Both the position numbers and the translations under genes were made by a program. Positions 10,346 to 22,307 of a stretch of 64,000 bases of DNA are shown in pieces. How positions within the stretch are numbered: position 1 is the stretch's first letter; each line of letters starts with the position of its first letter. The DNA comes from Isoetes taiwanensis. Lineage: Eukaryota; Streptophyta; Lycopodiopsida; Isoetales; Isoetaceae. Location: positions 18,220,698 to 18,284,697 of the forward strand of contig JAJEKV010000016.1 in assembly GCA_021234155.1 (NCBI GenBank), in the 5' to 3' direction. The notes under the pieces were generated by a model. That model saw only the letters and a list, made by a program, of their open reading frames with translations, did not search any database and was not told the DNA's origin.

Positions 10346-10660
10346 GTGGCTTCATGCTTATGTTCTGAAACTTTGTGTGAGGCCGACAATATTGTACTAA
10401 TGCGCCTGTGGCCATGTATGCAAAATATGGACATGTCTTGGTGTGATGTTATCTCATGGAATACAATGATTTCATGGACATCTATGCAAAATGTGGACAC
10501 GTCTTGGTGTGATGTTATCTCATGGAATATAATGATTTCAGGCTGTACGCAAATAAGGAACATTTTTGGGTTGCCCCTAGAGGGGCAAACCCTCGTTTAT
10601 GTGGGTATGTGGGCATATCCAGGTATATGCCGGCATATGCCTAGCATATACTGGTGACTG
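10346..10660 (+). pseudogene. PPR protein fragment with duplicated motif
   Basis: The frame reads CDVISWNTMI and, 66 bases later, CDVISWNIMISGCTQI. DVISWNTMISGYTQ is a hallmark of plant PLS-class pentatricopeptide repeats. A second frame over the same bases gives the preceding YAKCG segment, so a small frame break separates the two halves of each motif. The 66-bp unit is tandemly duplicated (10419-10484 and 10485-10550). After 10560 the similarity ends. No start, targeting peptide or further repeats are present. Confidence 0.7.
10571..10588. repeat. Short palindrome TTGCCCCTAGAGGGGCAA
   Basis: Two 8-base arms are exact reverse complements around a 2-base centre. It is followed by several GGCATATGCC-like palindromic pieces up to 10650. 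Confidence 0.6.
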
Positions 10661-10725
10661 CTAAAAACTGGCTGGTGCCTGTAAGTGTTAGGTCATCCAG
10701 CCCATTCCATGGCAAAACAGACAGA

Positions 10726-10813
10726 GCATCTGGCTATGGCGATCCCCATGAGGCGAACCCGGACCTCAAGCATCTGGCTATGGCGATCCCCATGAGGCGA
10801 ACCCGGACCTCAA
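10726..10813 (+). repeat. Perfect 44-bp tandem duplication
   Basis: Two identical units starting GCATCTGGCTATGGCGATCC are directly adjacent. The perfect copy state suggests a recent event. A 73-codon frame spans it but matches nothing I recognise. Confidence 0.9.
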
Positions 10814-10819
10814 GCAATC

Positions 10820-13800
10820 AACGAGACCAAAAGAAAGGACTCTATGAAGTATTTGAGGCTTTGCTTTGCCACTAAAGGAGGAGCACAAACTGTTTTTGGT
10901 GAGGGCACTCATCCTTCTGCATAAACCTAAATGCGTTTCCATCTACCATCAACAGCTTTCATAATTTTGCATTACACGCTTTGTTGAGAAAGACTTCAAG
11001 CTTGCCGACACAAAGATAAGAGGTCTTCTTAAGTAATGGCCTGTTACCAATAGTCGGGAGGTCCTTTTCCCCGAGTGAGCTAGAGGAAGTATTGAGGCCA
11101 CACAACCAATAGAGTTTCAACTGCATGGTTCCTCTTTTCCCAAGAAATTAGTCGATGCTTAAAACAGCTCACATTTTCAGGTGAGGTTCTTGATGCATTT
11201 GGTTTTGGCGATGCTTTTAATTGATGTTAACTTACTTTAGGCGATTTTTATCTTTATGTCATGGTCAATATACTTCTTTGCTACTTTTGCATCCTGTATC
11301 GAGACATAACATATCATAGAATATACAAATTGTAGATGTGGCCATGCAGGGTTCCATGGTCGGCTCCTCTTCCTCCTGGGTCCAAGCTTTCAGAGCCGAG
11401 TTTCCATGGGCAAAAGGAGGAAGTGAACGGAAAATATTTGTACCAACCATCTTCACAACATCTTCATAAGGTGTTCATGTATTTTCCCCGGTGACGGTGT
11501 TATATATTCTACAAGTTCATTAAGATTTTGTTTCTTTATCTCTTTTCTCCGTTTTGCATTCTTTTGTTGGATCTGTGGAAGTCAAAAACGTTGGTGCGAG
11601 CTTGAGCTTATTGATGAAAAAGCATTTGCCGATCCCTAGGAACATCTTTGAATAAGGGCAACTATTCAAAGTTTGACCCATTTGCAGCAGAATCGGCTTA
11701 TCCTTTATCCGCTTGCCCCATATCCTCGGGTCAGGCCCCAACATTTTGTCTCGCAGAGGTGTCATTGGCGTGCCAATCGGTTGTTGTTCGACGCCCAGAG
11801 TTTACTCCATGCCATCCCTCTTAGTCTGTTGTATTGTTGGCCGTAAAAATATTACGATCAATGATTCACAACTACTGCAAATATGGGACTGATTGAGCAA
11901 AAGGTGAAGAATTCCCTCCGGGTAAGATAATTCCCATGCTTTAATTTCACATGTCCCTTATTGATGTTTATAGTCGCGAGATGCATGTTATTATGATATT
12001 TGCACCGATTATAAAGTCTATGCCAAGAAAAGCTCTTAATAGTCTTCTATATGTTATGACATTGATTGCCATGTCTTTCTCCAATCTTCTTATTCTACTC
12101 GATGATCTAGCATGGTGTTATTTCATCTCTGTTAAGCCATGCGCAGTTCTTAATCTTTACAGTGACGAATGAGGAATTTGGTAGATTTTCATCCATGGAC
12201 GGACCGCTTGTGAATATTAATCTTGCCTGTCTTTCTCTATGGTGACCATGCTCGGGAAAAAATCGAGGGCATTTCTTCCTTAGCTAGCCCCTACTTATTT
12301 TCCCCGAGCCAATGGGTCCAATTTGCTAGATCGCCTAAATATTTGTTTGTTGACCCATAAAGATTCGCTCATGTGTGGTCTTTGGATCTAATTTGCAAGT
12401 ATATTTGGACCGCTTATTTGCTAAAAGCTTGAGAATCAAGGTGATCAAACTTAATCGATGGATCGCTATTTCATGCTCGCAATGCATTCACCAAAGGTCC
12501 GGATGGCAAAGTGTGTTTATATTTGAAGATGTCTTAGTTGTACATATCTTATGTTAGTTTTTATAGAACAAATGGAAAAAAAAAAGGGGTTATAGCTAAT
12601 CAAAGATGTTAAAAGTTGTTTATATTTTATGATATAGGTAAAACGGAAGCTTCTAAAGAAAAGGGCCGGAGCGCGGAAGATTTTGAAGCCTTGCGTAAGG
12701 ACATGAAAGGTGATAATCGAAGATGACGAGGAAAAGCTAGAAACAAATTTTTCTACCCCATTTAAACACCGGGGGACGAAAAACTGCTTTTGTGTAGATT
12801 GAATTCGGACAAATTATTTCGTTTGGCGGTGTGTTCTCGTGGATGAAGATGGATGCGAAGATGTTGGCACCAAAGAAGAGTCAAGTGACTGGCTTGGTCG
12901 GATCATCTGCTACTTGGGTCGTGCTATTGGCCATGGGAGGACATTTTACTGGTATTGTCATGAAGTTAAAAGGACAGGTTTGTTGAATGCTATTGGGACT
13001 TTTAAGGTGTTAAATTTGGTAAAACATGTCAAACCATCCTTAAGGTCTCTTATGTTTAAGGTCTTAATAGTAATGGTTTTCTTGTGTGATGGGGAGTAAG
13101 ACATTATTTGTTATAAGATGCATAATAATGTGATCTGAAGGATGAAAAGACTGCCACGTTTAAACTGCCCTTTACTATTTAAGAGTGACAATTTACTTGA
13201 AAGTTCCACCGATTGTTTTGTGCCAAAGCTGCCATTGCCGGCTTGGATAAGGCGTTGTTATTTATATGAACATGATCCAGTCTTGCAATTATTTTGGCAT
13301 CGTGAACCCCAAAATTTTAATATCTCCCTCCTCTTTGCTTGGTCTGGTCACAGGTTGAAGCTAGAATTTTGCATGTGGCCCCTAGGAATGATTTAGTCCC
13401 AATGATTTGTGCGTATGTATTATTGATCTTCATACGCACTTGGTGAAAATAAAAAGTCAAGACGCCCATGCCATAATGACTCCTCCAAAAAGCCTATCAT
13501 ACTTCACCCTTGGCTTCAACAACATATTGCCCTTTACGTTTGATTAACATATATCAACCCTAGCCTTAACAACCTTTGTTCTATATTCATTGCCCTTTTG
13601 AAACTTTTAAATCATTGCATTTCCATAATTTGTCGATAAATAATGTACCCTAATTCCCTCATTCATCCGCTAATTGCTAAAAGATTAACAATGGGGCTAA
13701 ACGTAAACAATGAGTTGTACACATGCCTTGCATATATTATTTAGCTTCTCACGCATTCTATTGCTCTAGACCCAACCAACTCCCCCCTCCAAAAGCAAAC

Positions 13801-14030
13801 ATACTTACATGGAATAATTACAAATAACCCTTAATATTATTATTTATTCAACTGCTTCCACGTTAATACCTTACAACATAATCTTATCCTCCTTCTACAC
13901 AATTAGTGAAAATACTTCGCCATTCACCTCTTGTGCCTACCCCCTTTGCAGCAACGCATTGGTAATCCCAGGAGAAGCTACGGGAACCCAACAAAATGTA
14001 AGGAAATCTCATAAAGTTTAAAGGAATCTA
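10820..14030. other. No recognisable gene
   Basis: Only short frames occur on either strand (for example 12839-13099 and 13142-13396), none with a domain I recognise. The stretch is AT-rich. The region just before 14035 may include an intron or spacer of the kinase pseudogene that follows. Confidence 0.45.
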
Positions 14031-14034
14031 GAAG

Positions 14035-14640
14035 AACCTCCACTTACTTGGCAAGAAAGATTTAAGATAATTCTGGGTACAGCACTTGGCCTTCGTCATC
14101 TTCATCATGGATGCCAACCTCAAGTTATACATTATGATTTAAAATCTAGTAATATTTTGCTAGATAATAACCATAATGCCCTCATTTCTGATTATGGTCT
14201 AGCCAATCTCCTCCCCATGCTTGACAGATATGTCATGCAATAAATTCCAAAGCGCCCTAGGATATATGGCACCTGAGTTTGCATGTCAGAGTTTAAGAAT
14301 CAACGAAATGTGATGTGTATGGATTTGGCGTGATTCTCTTGGATCTTGTCACGAAGGCGCCGCTGGAGTACATGGAAGATGATGTGGTTATCCTCTCAGG
14401 ATTATGTCGTCATTGCTTGATGAAGGGAAAGCCCCGACCAGATTGACACAAATCTACCAAGTTATCCAGAAGATGAAGTTCTTCCCCGTTATAAAACTAG
14501 GACTTATTTGCACATCTCGCATCCCTTCAAATAGGCCATCTATGGCGTGTTGTGCAGATTCTAGAGCTTATCAAACCTCTCTGTCACCTCAAGGATAGCC
14601 TATCTGAGAGGTCATCGGATCCGCAAAAAATAGTCCGAAG
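14035..14640 (+). pseudogene. LRR receptor-like kinase, kinase-domain fragment
   Basis: The frame from 14035 reads [45 protein letters not shown] and [14 protein letters not shown], then a stop at about 14241. Shifted frames continue FQSALGYMAPEFACQSLRIN, CDVYGFGVILLDLVT, and VIKLGLICTSRIPSNRPSMA-like text to about 14560. This order is the C-terminal half of a receptor kinase domain. The catalytic loop has HYD where active kinases have HRD, and DYG replaces DFG; the SDYGL..LP form resembles the plant LRR-RLK group including At1g12460. Stops and frame breaks show it is dead. The LRR ectodomain and N-lobe are not seen upstream. Confidence 0.85.
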
Positions 14641-15152
14641 ACTCGCTCTTGGGGTTTGTAAAATTAAATATTGGATACCTATTGAGCTATGCAGACTCGC
14701 TACGTGATGGAGAGAGCGCCTCCTTGATGTAATTCAGAGTCCTGTTTTTTAATGCATCGTCTGTTTAATTTTCTTCCATATACGGATGCATCTATATTTT
14801 TTGAAGTATTCTGGTGTTTGCTTGGTCTTCTTCATGCTAAAGCTTCTAGTGCTTCAAATAGACAAAGAGGAAGCCTCCACTAACCTGCACATGCCTTCCT
14901 TTAAACATAATCAAAGTTGCAATACATCTTCTAATGGACTCAAAGTGGACCTACTGGAATCTTTCAGATTGACCCACAAATAGTAATATTCTTTTTTGCT
15001 AAAAGACATGTGGTAGAGATTTGTATTATCTAGCTTTGAAATCTCCCCATTCTGTCATTGCTTATCATTAGATTGTGAAAGAATAAATAGAACATGGAAA
15101 GAAGAATGAAAGCCAAAATGCGCTTGTTCCAAGTGTAAATCAATTAATATAA

Positions 15153-15358
15153 CCCATTTCTGTGCTGAGAGTTGGTTGTTAGCCCACAGCAGAAGGCATT
15201 CTACCTAATAAAGCAGAAACTTCAGATCCTGCTTGAACGAAACGAAAGATATTGTCAATGAATAGAAGTACGTCTTGCTTATTAACATCTCGAAAATATT
15301 CGGCCATGGTTAGAGCGGTTAAACCAACTCTCATACGAGCTCCTGGTGATTCATTCAT
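15153..15358 (-). pseudogene. atpB: Plastid atpB fragment in nuclear DNA (NUPT)
   Basis: The minus strand reads [59 protein letters not shown], stop, QPTLSTEMG. This is the chloroplast ATP synthase beta subunit around its MNEPPGAR and [10 protein letters not shown] segments; the mitochondrial paralogue reads differently (VGLTGLTVAEYFRD), so plastid origin is favoured. About 68 of roughly 490 codons are present, with one nonsense change (Tyr to stop) and one Pro-to-Ser change. Similarity ends sharply on both sides. It is a small, fairly old plastid insertion, not a gene. Confidence 0.9.
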
Positions 15359-15960
15359 CTAAAGATGCAAGAAAATATGAGGACTCGATCAAGAATGGTT
15401 CACCACTATGCCGAACCAAAATTAACTGACACCAACCAAGTTAAACGTGCATATTGGGATTACTATATCATCAAGGCACTTAAACACGCATATTCGAAAT
15501 GGGATTGTTATATTACCAAAGCATGAATTGGTCCTTTTGTACCATTGGGTACTCTATTCTTAATATTTGAATGCATTCACTAAGAAAATGAAAGCATGTA
15601 TTCATACCGGCCCTGTACAATTTCCATTACTAATATAACTACAAAAAGCATTCTTCATAAATGGCTAATATGTTTTAGACAAAGATCATAATCACGTCAA
15701 TCCTAATTGGTCTAAGTACTGAGCTTTGCAAGCCTCTTCTTGGTCCATGTACAATTCATAAACAAAACAACACAAAACAAAACCCCACGTTCAAACCATT
15801 AATAAGCCCCGACACATAAAATGACCCAACAAGAACCATGAAAACGAAACGACAACAAGAAACATGAAAACACATTCTCAGGCCACCGTAGGGCAACCCT
15901 CCGTGCGCAGCACCTTGTTTGTTTTTTCATAGAACTAAACGATGTTATCATGTTATTAAT

Positions 15961-16625
15961 GTAAGCTCCTATACAACAACAATTGCACTCGTACAAGGGA
16001 AAAAACTCCACGCCTATGCATCTTGGTCAGGGATACCATGATCACGCTTTATCAATAATTCAATCCAAGCAATGGAGATATCTTATTTTCTCCTTACATC
16101 TCAAATGTTAATATTTGTGTTATTAGTTGATACTCTTAGTGGAGGTTAATATTTCGCCACTTATGACTCTACAAGTTATCAGTTGAAAAAAATGAACTTG
16201 GAGCTCAAAGGAGCTTTGCATCACAAATCTTCTAATCTACTGCATGCACATTATGAAAGTGGAGCTGTAGTTGGAGTGGCACAAAGAAGAAATGGGTTCT
16301 ATTGTTCACTATTAAGGCCAAGAGGCATTCTAGTTCATTTAGACAATCAAACACTTGGGAGCGGATAAAAAATTCAAATCATGCATAAGCGTATATACAT
16401 AGATCTTTAGTATCATTTTACTAGAGTGTTGCAAATCGTGTTGAAATGTAAGCTTACCCCGCTTTGTGCCTGCCCCAATGGTGCGTAACAGTTCAATAAA
16501 CTATTTACTATACTCATATGATTTAGTAGGACTTAGAGGAATCAGGAACACTGCACCCTATGCATTCGATTTCCAATTTCCTTATAAATTCATCAATTTG
16601 ATACACTCCATCATAGTACAAAGAC
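15961..16625 (+). repeat. Dispersed repeat R2, copy 1
   Basis: Matches 28662-29705 in order: GTAAGCTCCTATACAACAAC, ATCTCAAATGTTAA, TTATGACTCTACAA, ATGAACTTGGAGCT, GGCACAAAGAAGAAATGGGT, TTAGTATCATTTTACT and GTGCGTAACAGTTCA. This copy lacks about 65 bp near 16257 and the tandem-duplicated part near its right end. A short frame (MNLELKGAL...) spans part of it, but I do not recognise the protein. Element class unknown. Confidence 0.75.
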
Positions 16626-17151
16626 TTTACTTGCCCATCACTTATGGCTGATGTGCTTAAAGCAGTGATATTTGGCATGTTTGAAGACAAGGAATGCCAA
16701 ATTCTAGCGCAGTGGATTTATCTAATTTCATGCGTGTCTTGAATGTAGAGTCTAGCTCATCCCTTGGCTAGTAACTATTATATTCTTAGCTTTTATAGAC
16801 CCTGCTTTATATGCAAGTTGCTTTGTAAATGAAAAAATTTTAGGCATGCTACTAGAATTGACATAATTTGTCTGGCTAGATTATGGCAGATGATGGCATT
16901 ATGCATGAATAGGCTATGGCATCTAGTTTAAATAATGTCAGTCGATAACTTATAACTGGACTTCGATTTTATCTCTCGCCATAAAACAGTCTCTTAGGAA
17001 ATATATAGGCTTCTATTTCAAATATAGGCTTCAAATATATAGGCTCCGTTTTTGCTATGCTCATGGGTTTATTCAATATTTAGCTTGCCAGGCAAAGTCA
17101 ATACATTGCATTTGTAGTTCAAACATCAATGCGTGTACCTTAGCATATTTT
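16626..17151. other. No recognisable gene
   Basis: AT-rich sequence without recognisable domains up to the LINE junction. A short local duplication (ATATAGGCTTC) lies near 17005-17045. Confidence 0.5.
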
Positions 17152-18868
17152 TACAAAGGAGGAGACAAGGAGGAACCGAGCAATTACAGGACTATTATGG
17201 TCAGCTCAATATTCGCGAAATGGTTCGGGAAAACACTGGACCAAAAACTGAAAACGTGGGCAGAAGCAGGGAAGCTCAGAGCACAAGGTCAAGCAGGTTT
17301 TCGACCAGAGTATTCGACTACAGACCATTTGGTGACTCTAAGGATAATGGTAGAGCAGACAAAGGAGAATAACAAGAAGATCATATGCTGCTTCGTGGAC
17401 TTTAAAAAGGCCTTTGACACAGTGCCTAGGGATAAACTTCTATGTAGGCTAACATGACTAAAAGCACCAGAAGGGCTAGTAGGATCAATCGCAAGGCTAT
17501 ACCAAAAGGTGTATGCCAAAACAGCAGAGGGAGAAGAAGCCATAGAATGTGATACAGGAGTTAAACAAGGCTGCCCATTATCGCCGACACTATTTGGGAT
17601 ATATATAGATGCACTACAGGAATTTGTCAGGGAAAGATAAGGAGACAGTGAGGCACCAATGATAGGGAAAATAAAGGTCCCAATAATGCTATATGCAGAT
17701 GATTTGGGTATGATGGCGACCAAAGCCAAGGGGATGCACAGAATGCTAGAAATACTAGAGGAATTTTGTGAGGAGACAGGGGTCCACAACAACACAGGAA
17801 AAACAAAATAGTGACCTTCGGACAAAGATAAAACACAAGCCATTTAGATACAAAGGGGAAGAACTAGAGGAAGTCACAGGATACGTGTATCTAGGGTAAC
17901 GATTACACACATGGGGAAGATGGTCAAAAGGAGCGGATACAGATTTCAAGCAAGAATAGGCAATTACTACATCATGATGAATTATTGCAATAACAAATGT
18001 GATCACCAATTGGGAGATCAAATCATACCTATTCAGCACGATAGTAGCATCAACACAATTGTACGGATGCGAGACATGGGGACCAGGCCTGTCAGAAAAG
18101 AAGTGGGAAAAGCAGGAAGGCATACTGAGGCAATGGCACGGACAGGAATTCCAGGTGAAGACAGGTACATCACTGGCAACAATCTTATATGAAACAGGGG
18201 AAAAACCAATGGAAGTGAGAGCCTGGGAAAGAACAGTTAGATACCTAATAAAGGACAATAGCTATGGAAAAGAGGACAAGCTGTCGTCACTAGCGATAGA
18301 TGAATCGGCAAAACAGCACATAACAACGGGCAGGGGATGGTTTAACGAATTGGCCAAATGGACAGCAAGTATGGGGATGCAACTAAGTCAGGTCATACAA
18401 ACAGAAGAATGGAATGAAGAATGGACTGATAGGGCAATGAGAAACTGGCTGGCACGGCACACATGGCCCAAGGCAAACTGGCTATTGGAAACCTTCAACC
18501 CAGGGAGACAGATAGGGCATGTCACATACAAAAGCAGCAGGTTGAGTAAGAGTAACAGGGGAACGCTGGCCAGATTCAGGATGGGAAGCCATGACCTCCG
18601 AATTGAGAAAGATAGATGGAGGAAAATAGATAGAGCAGAGCGAATATGTCGAGTATGTGACTCAGGAAAAATAGAGGACGAAGAGCACATGGTAAAGGAA
18701 TGCCTGGTTTACAACGATATAAGGTCCAAATTTGACAAGGTCAGGTGGGATCTCCCACTCCCAGCACTGATGGACAAAGAAGAGACACTCATAGATATAG
18801 CGAAAGCTATAAAAGAAATGATAATAAGACACCGGGGGGTGCACAAAGAGAGAGGACTAATAATCTGA
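17152..18868 (+). pseudogene. LINE reverse transcriptase and C-terminal zinc finger, broken
   Basis: Seen in order: NYRTIMVSSIFAKW, GQAGFRPEYSTTDHL, IICCFVDFKKAFDTVPRDKL (RT motif with first catalytic Asp), a stop at 17455, GVKQGCPLSPTLFGIYIDAL, then PIMLYADDLGMMATKAKGM (catalytic YADD kept), a stop at 17808, GYVYLG and a long open frame 17999-18868. That frame holds QLYGCETWGPG and ends with a cysteine-histidine finger, CRVCDSGKIEDEEHMVKEC. At least five stops or shifts are present, so it is not functional. The endonuclease domain and ORF1 were lost by 5' truncation. Confidence 0.9.
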
Positions 18869-19132
18869 AAAGCACGTATGAGGCGGATCAGAATAGCCCA
18901 AAAAGTACAGTTCAAAACTGTTTATAACGATGCATTTGTGTATGGCCAAGAAGCCAGCTATAAACACGATGCGGGTAATATATAAAGAACAAGTGAAGCC
19001 CGCTAGATGGCTACATAAAACCTATGCGTCTGTTTGCTGGAAGCACCCTACGGGAGCTCGCAGGATGCTACACAAGTCCGGGGGCCTCACGGCCTGAGGG
19101 ACGCTAATGTATATTCTATTCTATTCTATTCT
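17152..19132 (+). mobile_element. 5'-truncated LINE with (TATTC)4 tail
   Basis: The copy starts inside the RT domain (FYKGGDKEEPSNYRTIMV) and runs through the 3' UTR to four TATTC units at 19112-19131. ATATTTT occurs at both 17145-17151 and 19133-19139 and may be a 7-bp target-site duplication. Truncation at the 5' end plus a simple-repeat tail is typical of target-primed reverse transcription. The 3' 75-90 bp are shared with the element ending at 3205. Confidence 0.85.
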
Positions 19133-19431
19133 ATATTTTGGTAGGCAATTTTTTGCTTTTTCTATTCTTTTCCACAATGAAAAATCGTTGTGAAAAAATA
19201 ATAAAAGAGGCAGAACATCAGCAAAGCATTAAATGTTTATTTGGAATTTGGAAGCATAATAGTTGCCCAACAAGCTTTGAGAAAATGGTCACCAATGTCT
19301 CTACATAGTCCATAGCTATATTAAGCATGATGCTGATACAGACGCGATCTTTGGTTTTGAACACAACTAATGTTATTATTCTGAGCTCATATTTTTGTTT
19401 TCGAACACAACTGAAAGATGTTACTCATGTT

Positions 19432-20080
19432 CACAACCAACAACCAACAATAAACAAGTACTAAACAATCCATTATTACTATTATTCGTGTTGCATTGTT
19501 GTTTACCTATATTTGCCTTTTATAATACAACAACCAACAAATAAGTACCATTAACATTAATTAACACAAATCATTACATCCAACAATTACAAATTAAAAT
19601 CCCCCTGAAACCCCCTTTGGTTTGAGTGCATATTCACACGGGGGGTTACTCTGGGCACCGAGAGCTGTCGGATGGGCATATTTGCCCTTTATTCCTCGAT
19701 CTGGACCGTACATGGCGATCCTCGTTTGTGGGGTATGCCTGTACAAGTTTTTGTATACTATATATTAAAGTTTGCAAAATACTATAAGGTTTGAGGGAAT
19801 GTACTTAATGGTGTTAATTTTGTACATGTATTATAAGTTTTTAGGGGCTCTCGCTGCCCTACATAACCCTGCCTGTGAATATGCACTCAAACCAAAGGGG
19901 GTTTCAGGGGGATTTTAATTTGTAATTGTTGGATGTAATGATTTGTGTTAATTAATGTTAATGGTACTTATTTGTTGGTTGTTGTATTGTATTATAAAAA
20001 GCAAATATAGGTAAACAACAATGCAACATGAATAATAGTAATAATGGTTTGTTTAGTACTTGTTTATTGTTGGTTGTGAT
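19432..20080. repeat. Long foldback (inverted repeat) element
   Basis: Arms 19432-19639 and 19875-20080 are near-perfect reverse complements of about 208 bp; I count only a few substitutions and two small indels. A weaker 30-bp extension continues inward (to about 19670 and from about 19843), leaving a spacer of about 170 bp. The arms include CCCCCTGAAACCCCCTTTGG next to a long AT-rich stretch with ATTAACATTAATTAACAC. No coding capacity is seen. It could be a MITE or foldback element. A transcript across it would fold into a very long hairpin. Confidence 0.9.
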
Positions 20081-22307
20081 ATTAAAAAAAAATTTGGGCC
20101 CTTCGGGCCCTAACAAAATGAACCTTCTAGGTATCGAACTTGGGCTAATAACAATTTCCATTACCAACAACTCGAAAGATCCCATAGAAAGCAACCACAA
20201 GCAGCTCATTTCCCAAGTATGGTTGTATCCCCAAAGTACCTGCGCACAAAGAACGTGAATTACCTAGCTCCTTGTGGGGATTTGTCCTTGTATAGAGTTG
20301 CTAGAAAAGCAATTACAAGAGGCATATAACTTGAACCAGGATAAAAATGCACTATGAATTAAACAGAAGCAATTCACATAACATGCTAATGCTTATGCTA
20401 GAACACATTAAGTGTGTAAAACTAGAAAAAATGTACAATGTTTGAAGAGCCTCAATATCCAAACAAACCTCTGCAAATAAAACCTTAGCATATGTCCTTT
20501 TGCAAGGGGTGAAACATTCAGATGACAATTGTTACTTCCCTCTATTTCCCTCTACAAACAGAAGTTTGCAACGCCTAGTTTCTGAGCAGCGGAGACAAAT
20601 AGGCTTTTTGCCTTGGTGCACTGCATTGAAGCCAATCTTTGCCAGGTTTTTGCCACGATTGAGCATGTACGTGATGGAATAGAAGGAACAGAGACAAATA
20701 AGCTATGTAGCAAACTGCAACTCTAGGATTTATGGCAATCATCCGCAGGTTCCTGCATGGTTTTTTCCTTGATGAAATGGGAGGTTTTAAATACAAAATT
20801 TCAAATGGCTTGAAAAATAAGAATTTTGACATAGGTGAAAAGGATGGGAACGATAGAGAGGGTGCTTACCAATTTCAAAAGGGATGGCTTCTCAGCTTCT
20901 TTTCTTGTATCCAATTTGTGCATCATCTTGTGTAACAATGGAGGCGCACTGGAAATGTGGCTGCCTAAGAATGGAACCCACAAATTTACTAATCTTGAAC
21001 CAAATTGTGAATGAAATCAAAACACCCATGTCAGGAATGCAGGAAAAGGTTTCGGTAAGAATAATAGTACTGCTGCAGCATCCTTCTAGCAAAGCCATCA
21101 CGCCCATGGCGCTACAACGCACCGTTGTACAAAATCAAGCATTCAATAATCAAATTGCGTTGCAATCCCATCTTTTCCATGGCCTGTGCAAGAGATGCTG
21201 ATAATTATTTCCTCTAGTACTTGGCCTTCCAAGCATCAGCCTGTAGGTTGTGATAAAGAAGCACATTAAACTAGTAGAAAGGATATGTAGAAACCCCTTG
21301 TGTAGTTATACAAATTGAATCAAACATTGGATTCAACGTCAAAGAATCATACATCCAGGCTGTTCAGCTTGCTAAAAACAGTCTTGTTACCAGAGAAAAT
21401 AGGCCTAAGGCTCTGCCCCTACAGTCCTTACAATATCCCGTAAGAAATAGACCTGTTTTAGAGGAGCAATAGGCTTTGAACTGCCAGATCCAGGTTTTCA
21501 TGGAGCAACAAAGGTAACGAAATAGGCTTAGTTGAAGGAAAAAGGGTTACAGAACAAACCTTGAAGCTGATGCATCCTGCTTTCGTGGTTGCTCCAAGCC
21601 CGATTTCGAGGAGCAACAAGCCTTGAACTACCAGATCTAGTTTTCGTGGAGCAACAAAGGATGAATGTGTTCTAGAAGTGTTCTGGTAAAGCAAAACCAA
21701 GGTATTGCCTTGCCCTAGAGAAAAAATGGGAACAGACAGAGAGGCAGTGCTGCACAACGAATTATCTACCAGTAAACGATGTAGAAGAACATCTGACTTC
21801 CCATCATGGCCACATGCATTTGCTTGCAGTAAAAAAGTCCTCGATTCCAAAGAAGGAACGGAACAAAAGGGCATAAATGTAAAAAAACAAAACCCTAGAA
21901 TAGAAGAATCGAGCTTTGCATGCCGTTTGAGTTTTCATGAAGGAAAATTGAAGGGGCAAACCATGGGCAAAATGGTTTTTAGCCATAAAATATTATGAAC
22001 ACCCTAGATATACTGATTAGTAGTTCCCATGCAACTTTCGAAATCATAGGCTATTTACTGCCATCTTTTCAACGATCCCTCAGTCAGAAGTGGAGCTTCT
22101 TGAATCTTGGCTGGGCGAGTTTGTGGGTGACAGGAATGCCAGTGCAGCAGGCATTTTCCATACGCGTTGCTCGTGGGTTGACAGTAGGGTTGTAGTGAAA
22201 GTTTACAGTTGAAAGATTGTAGGTTGATAGCAGTGGCACGTCGCTAGGTTAGTAGAAAGATTGAAAATATAATAAAAAAATCAGTTTAGGTGGGACAGGG
22301 TGAAGGG
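20081..22307. other. No recognisable gene; possible L1 5' region at the right end
   Basis: Short frames without recognisable domains. A direct repeat of about 54 bp occurs at 21459-21513 and 21608-21661 (GAGGAGCAA..GGCTTGAACT and GGAGCAACAAAGG), about 150 bp apart. The last few hundred bases may be the 5' UTR of the L1 element, whose 5' end I cannot place. Confidence 0.45.

Noticed and set aside
12839-13396. Two plus-strand frames as a small gene
   Set aside because: No recognised domain, no splice structure and biased AT composition give no support.
15153-15358. Nuclear or mitochondrial ATP synthase beta gene
   Set aside because: Residues match the plastid form, a stop interrupts it, and similarity ends abruptly on both sides.
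17289-18258. Minus-strand frames of 167 and 184 residues
   Set aside because: They lie antisense to clear LINE RT motifs and have no recognisable domain.
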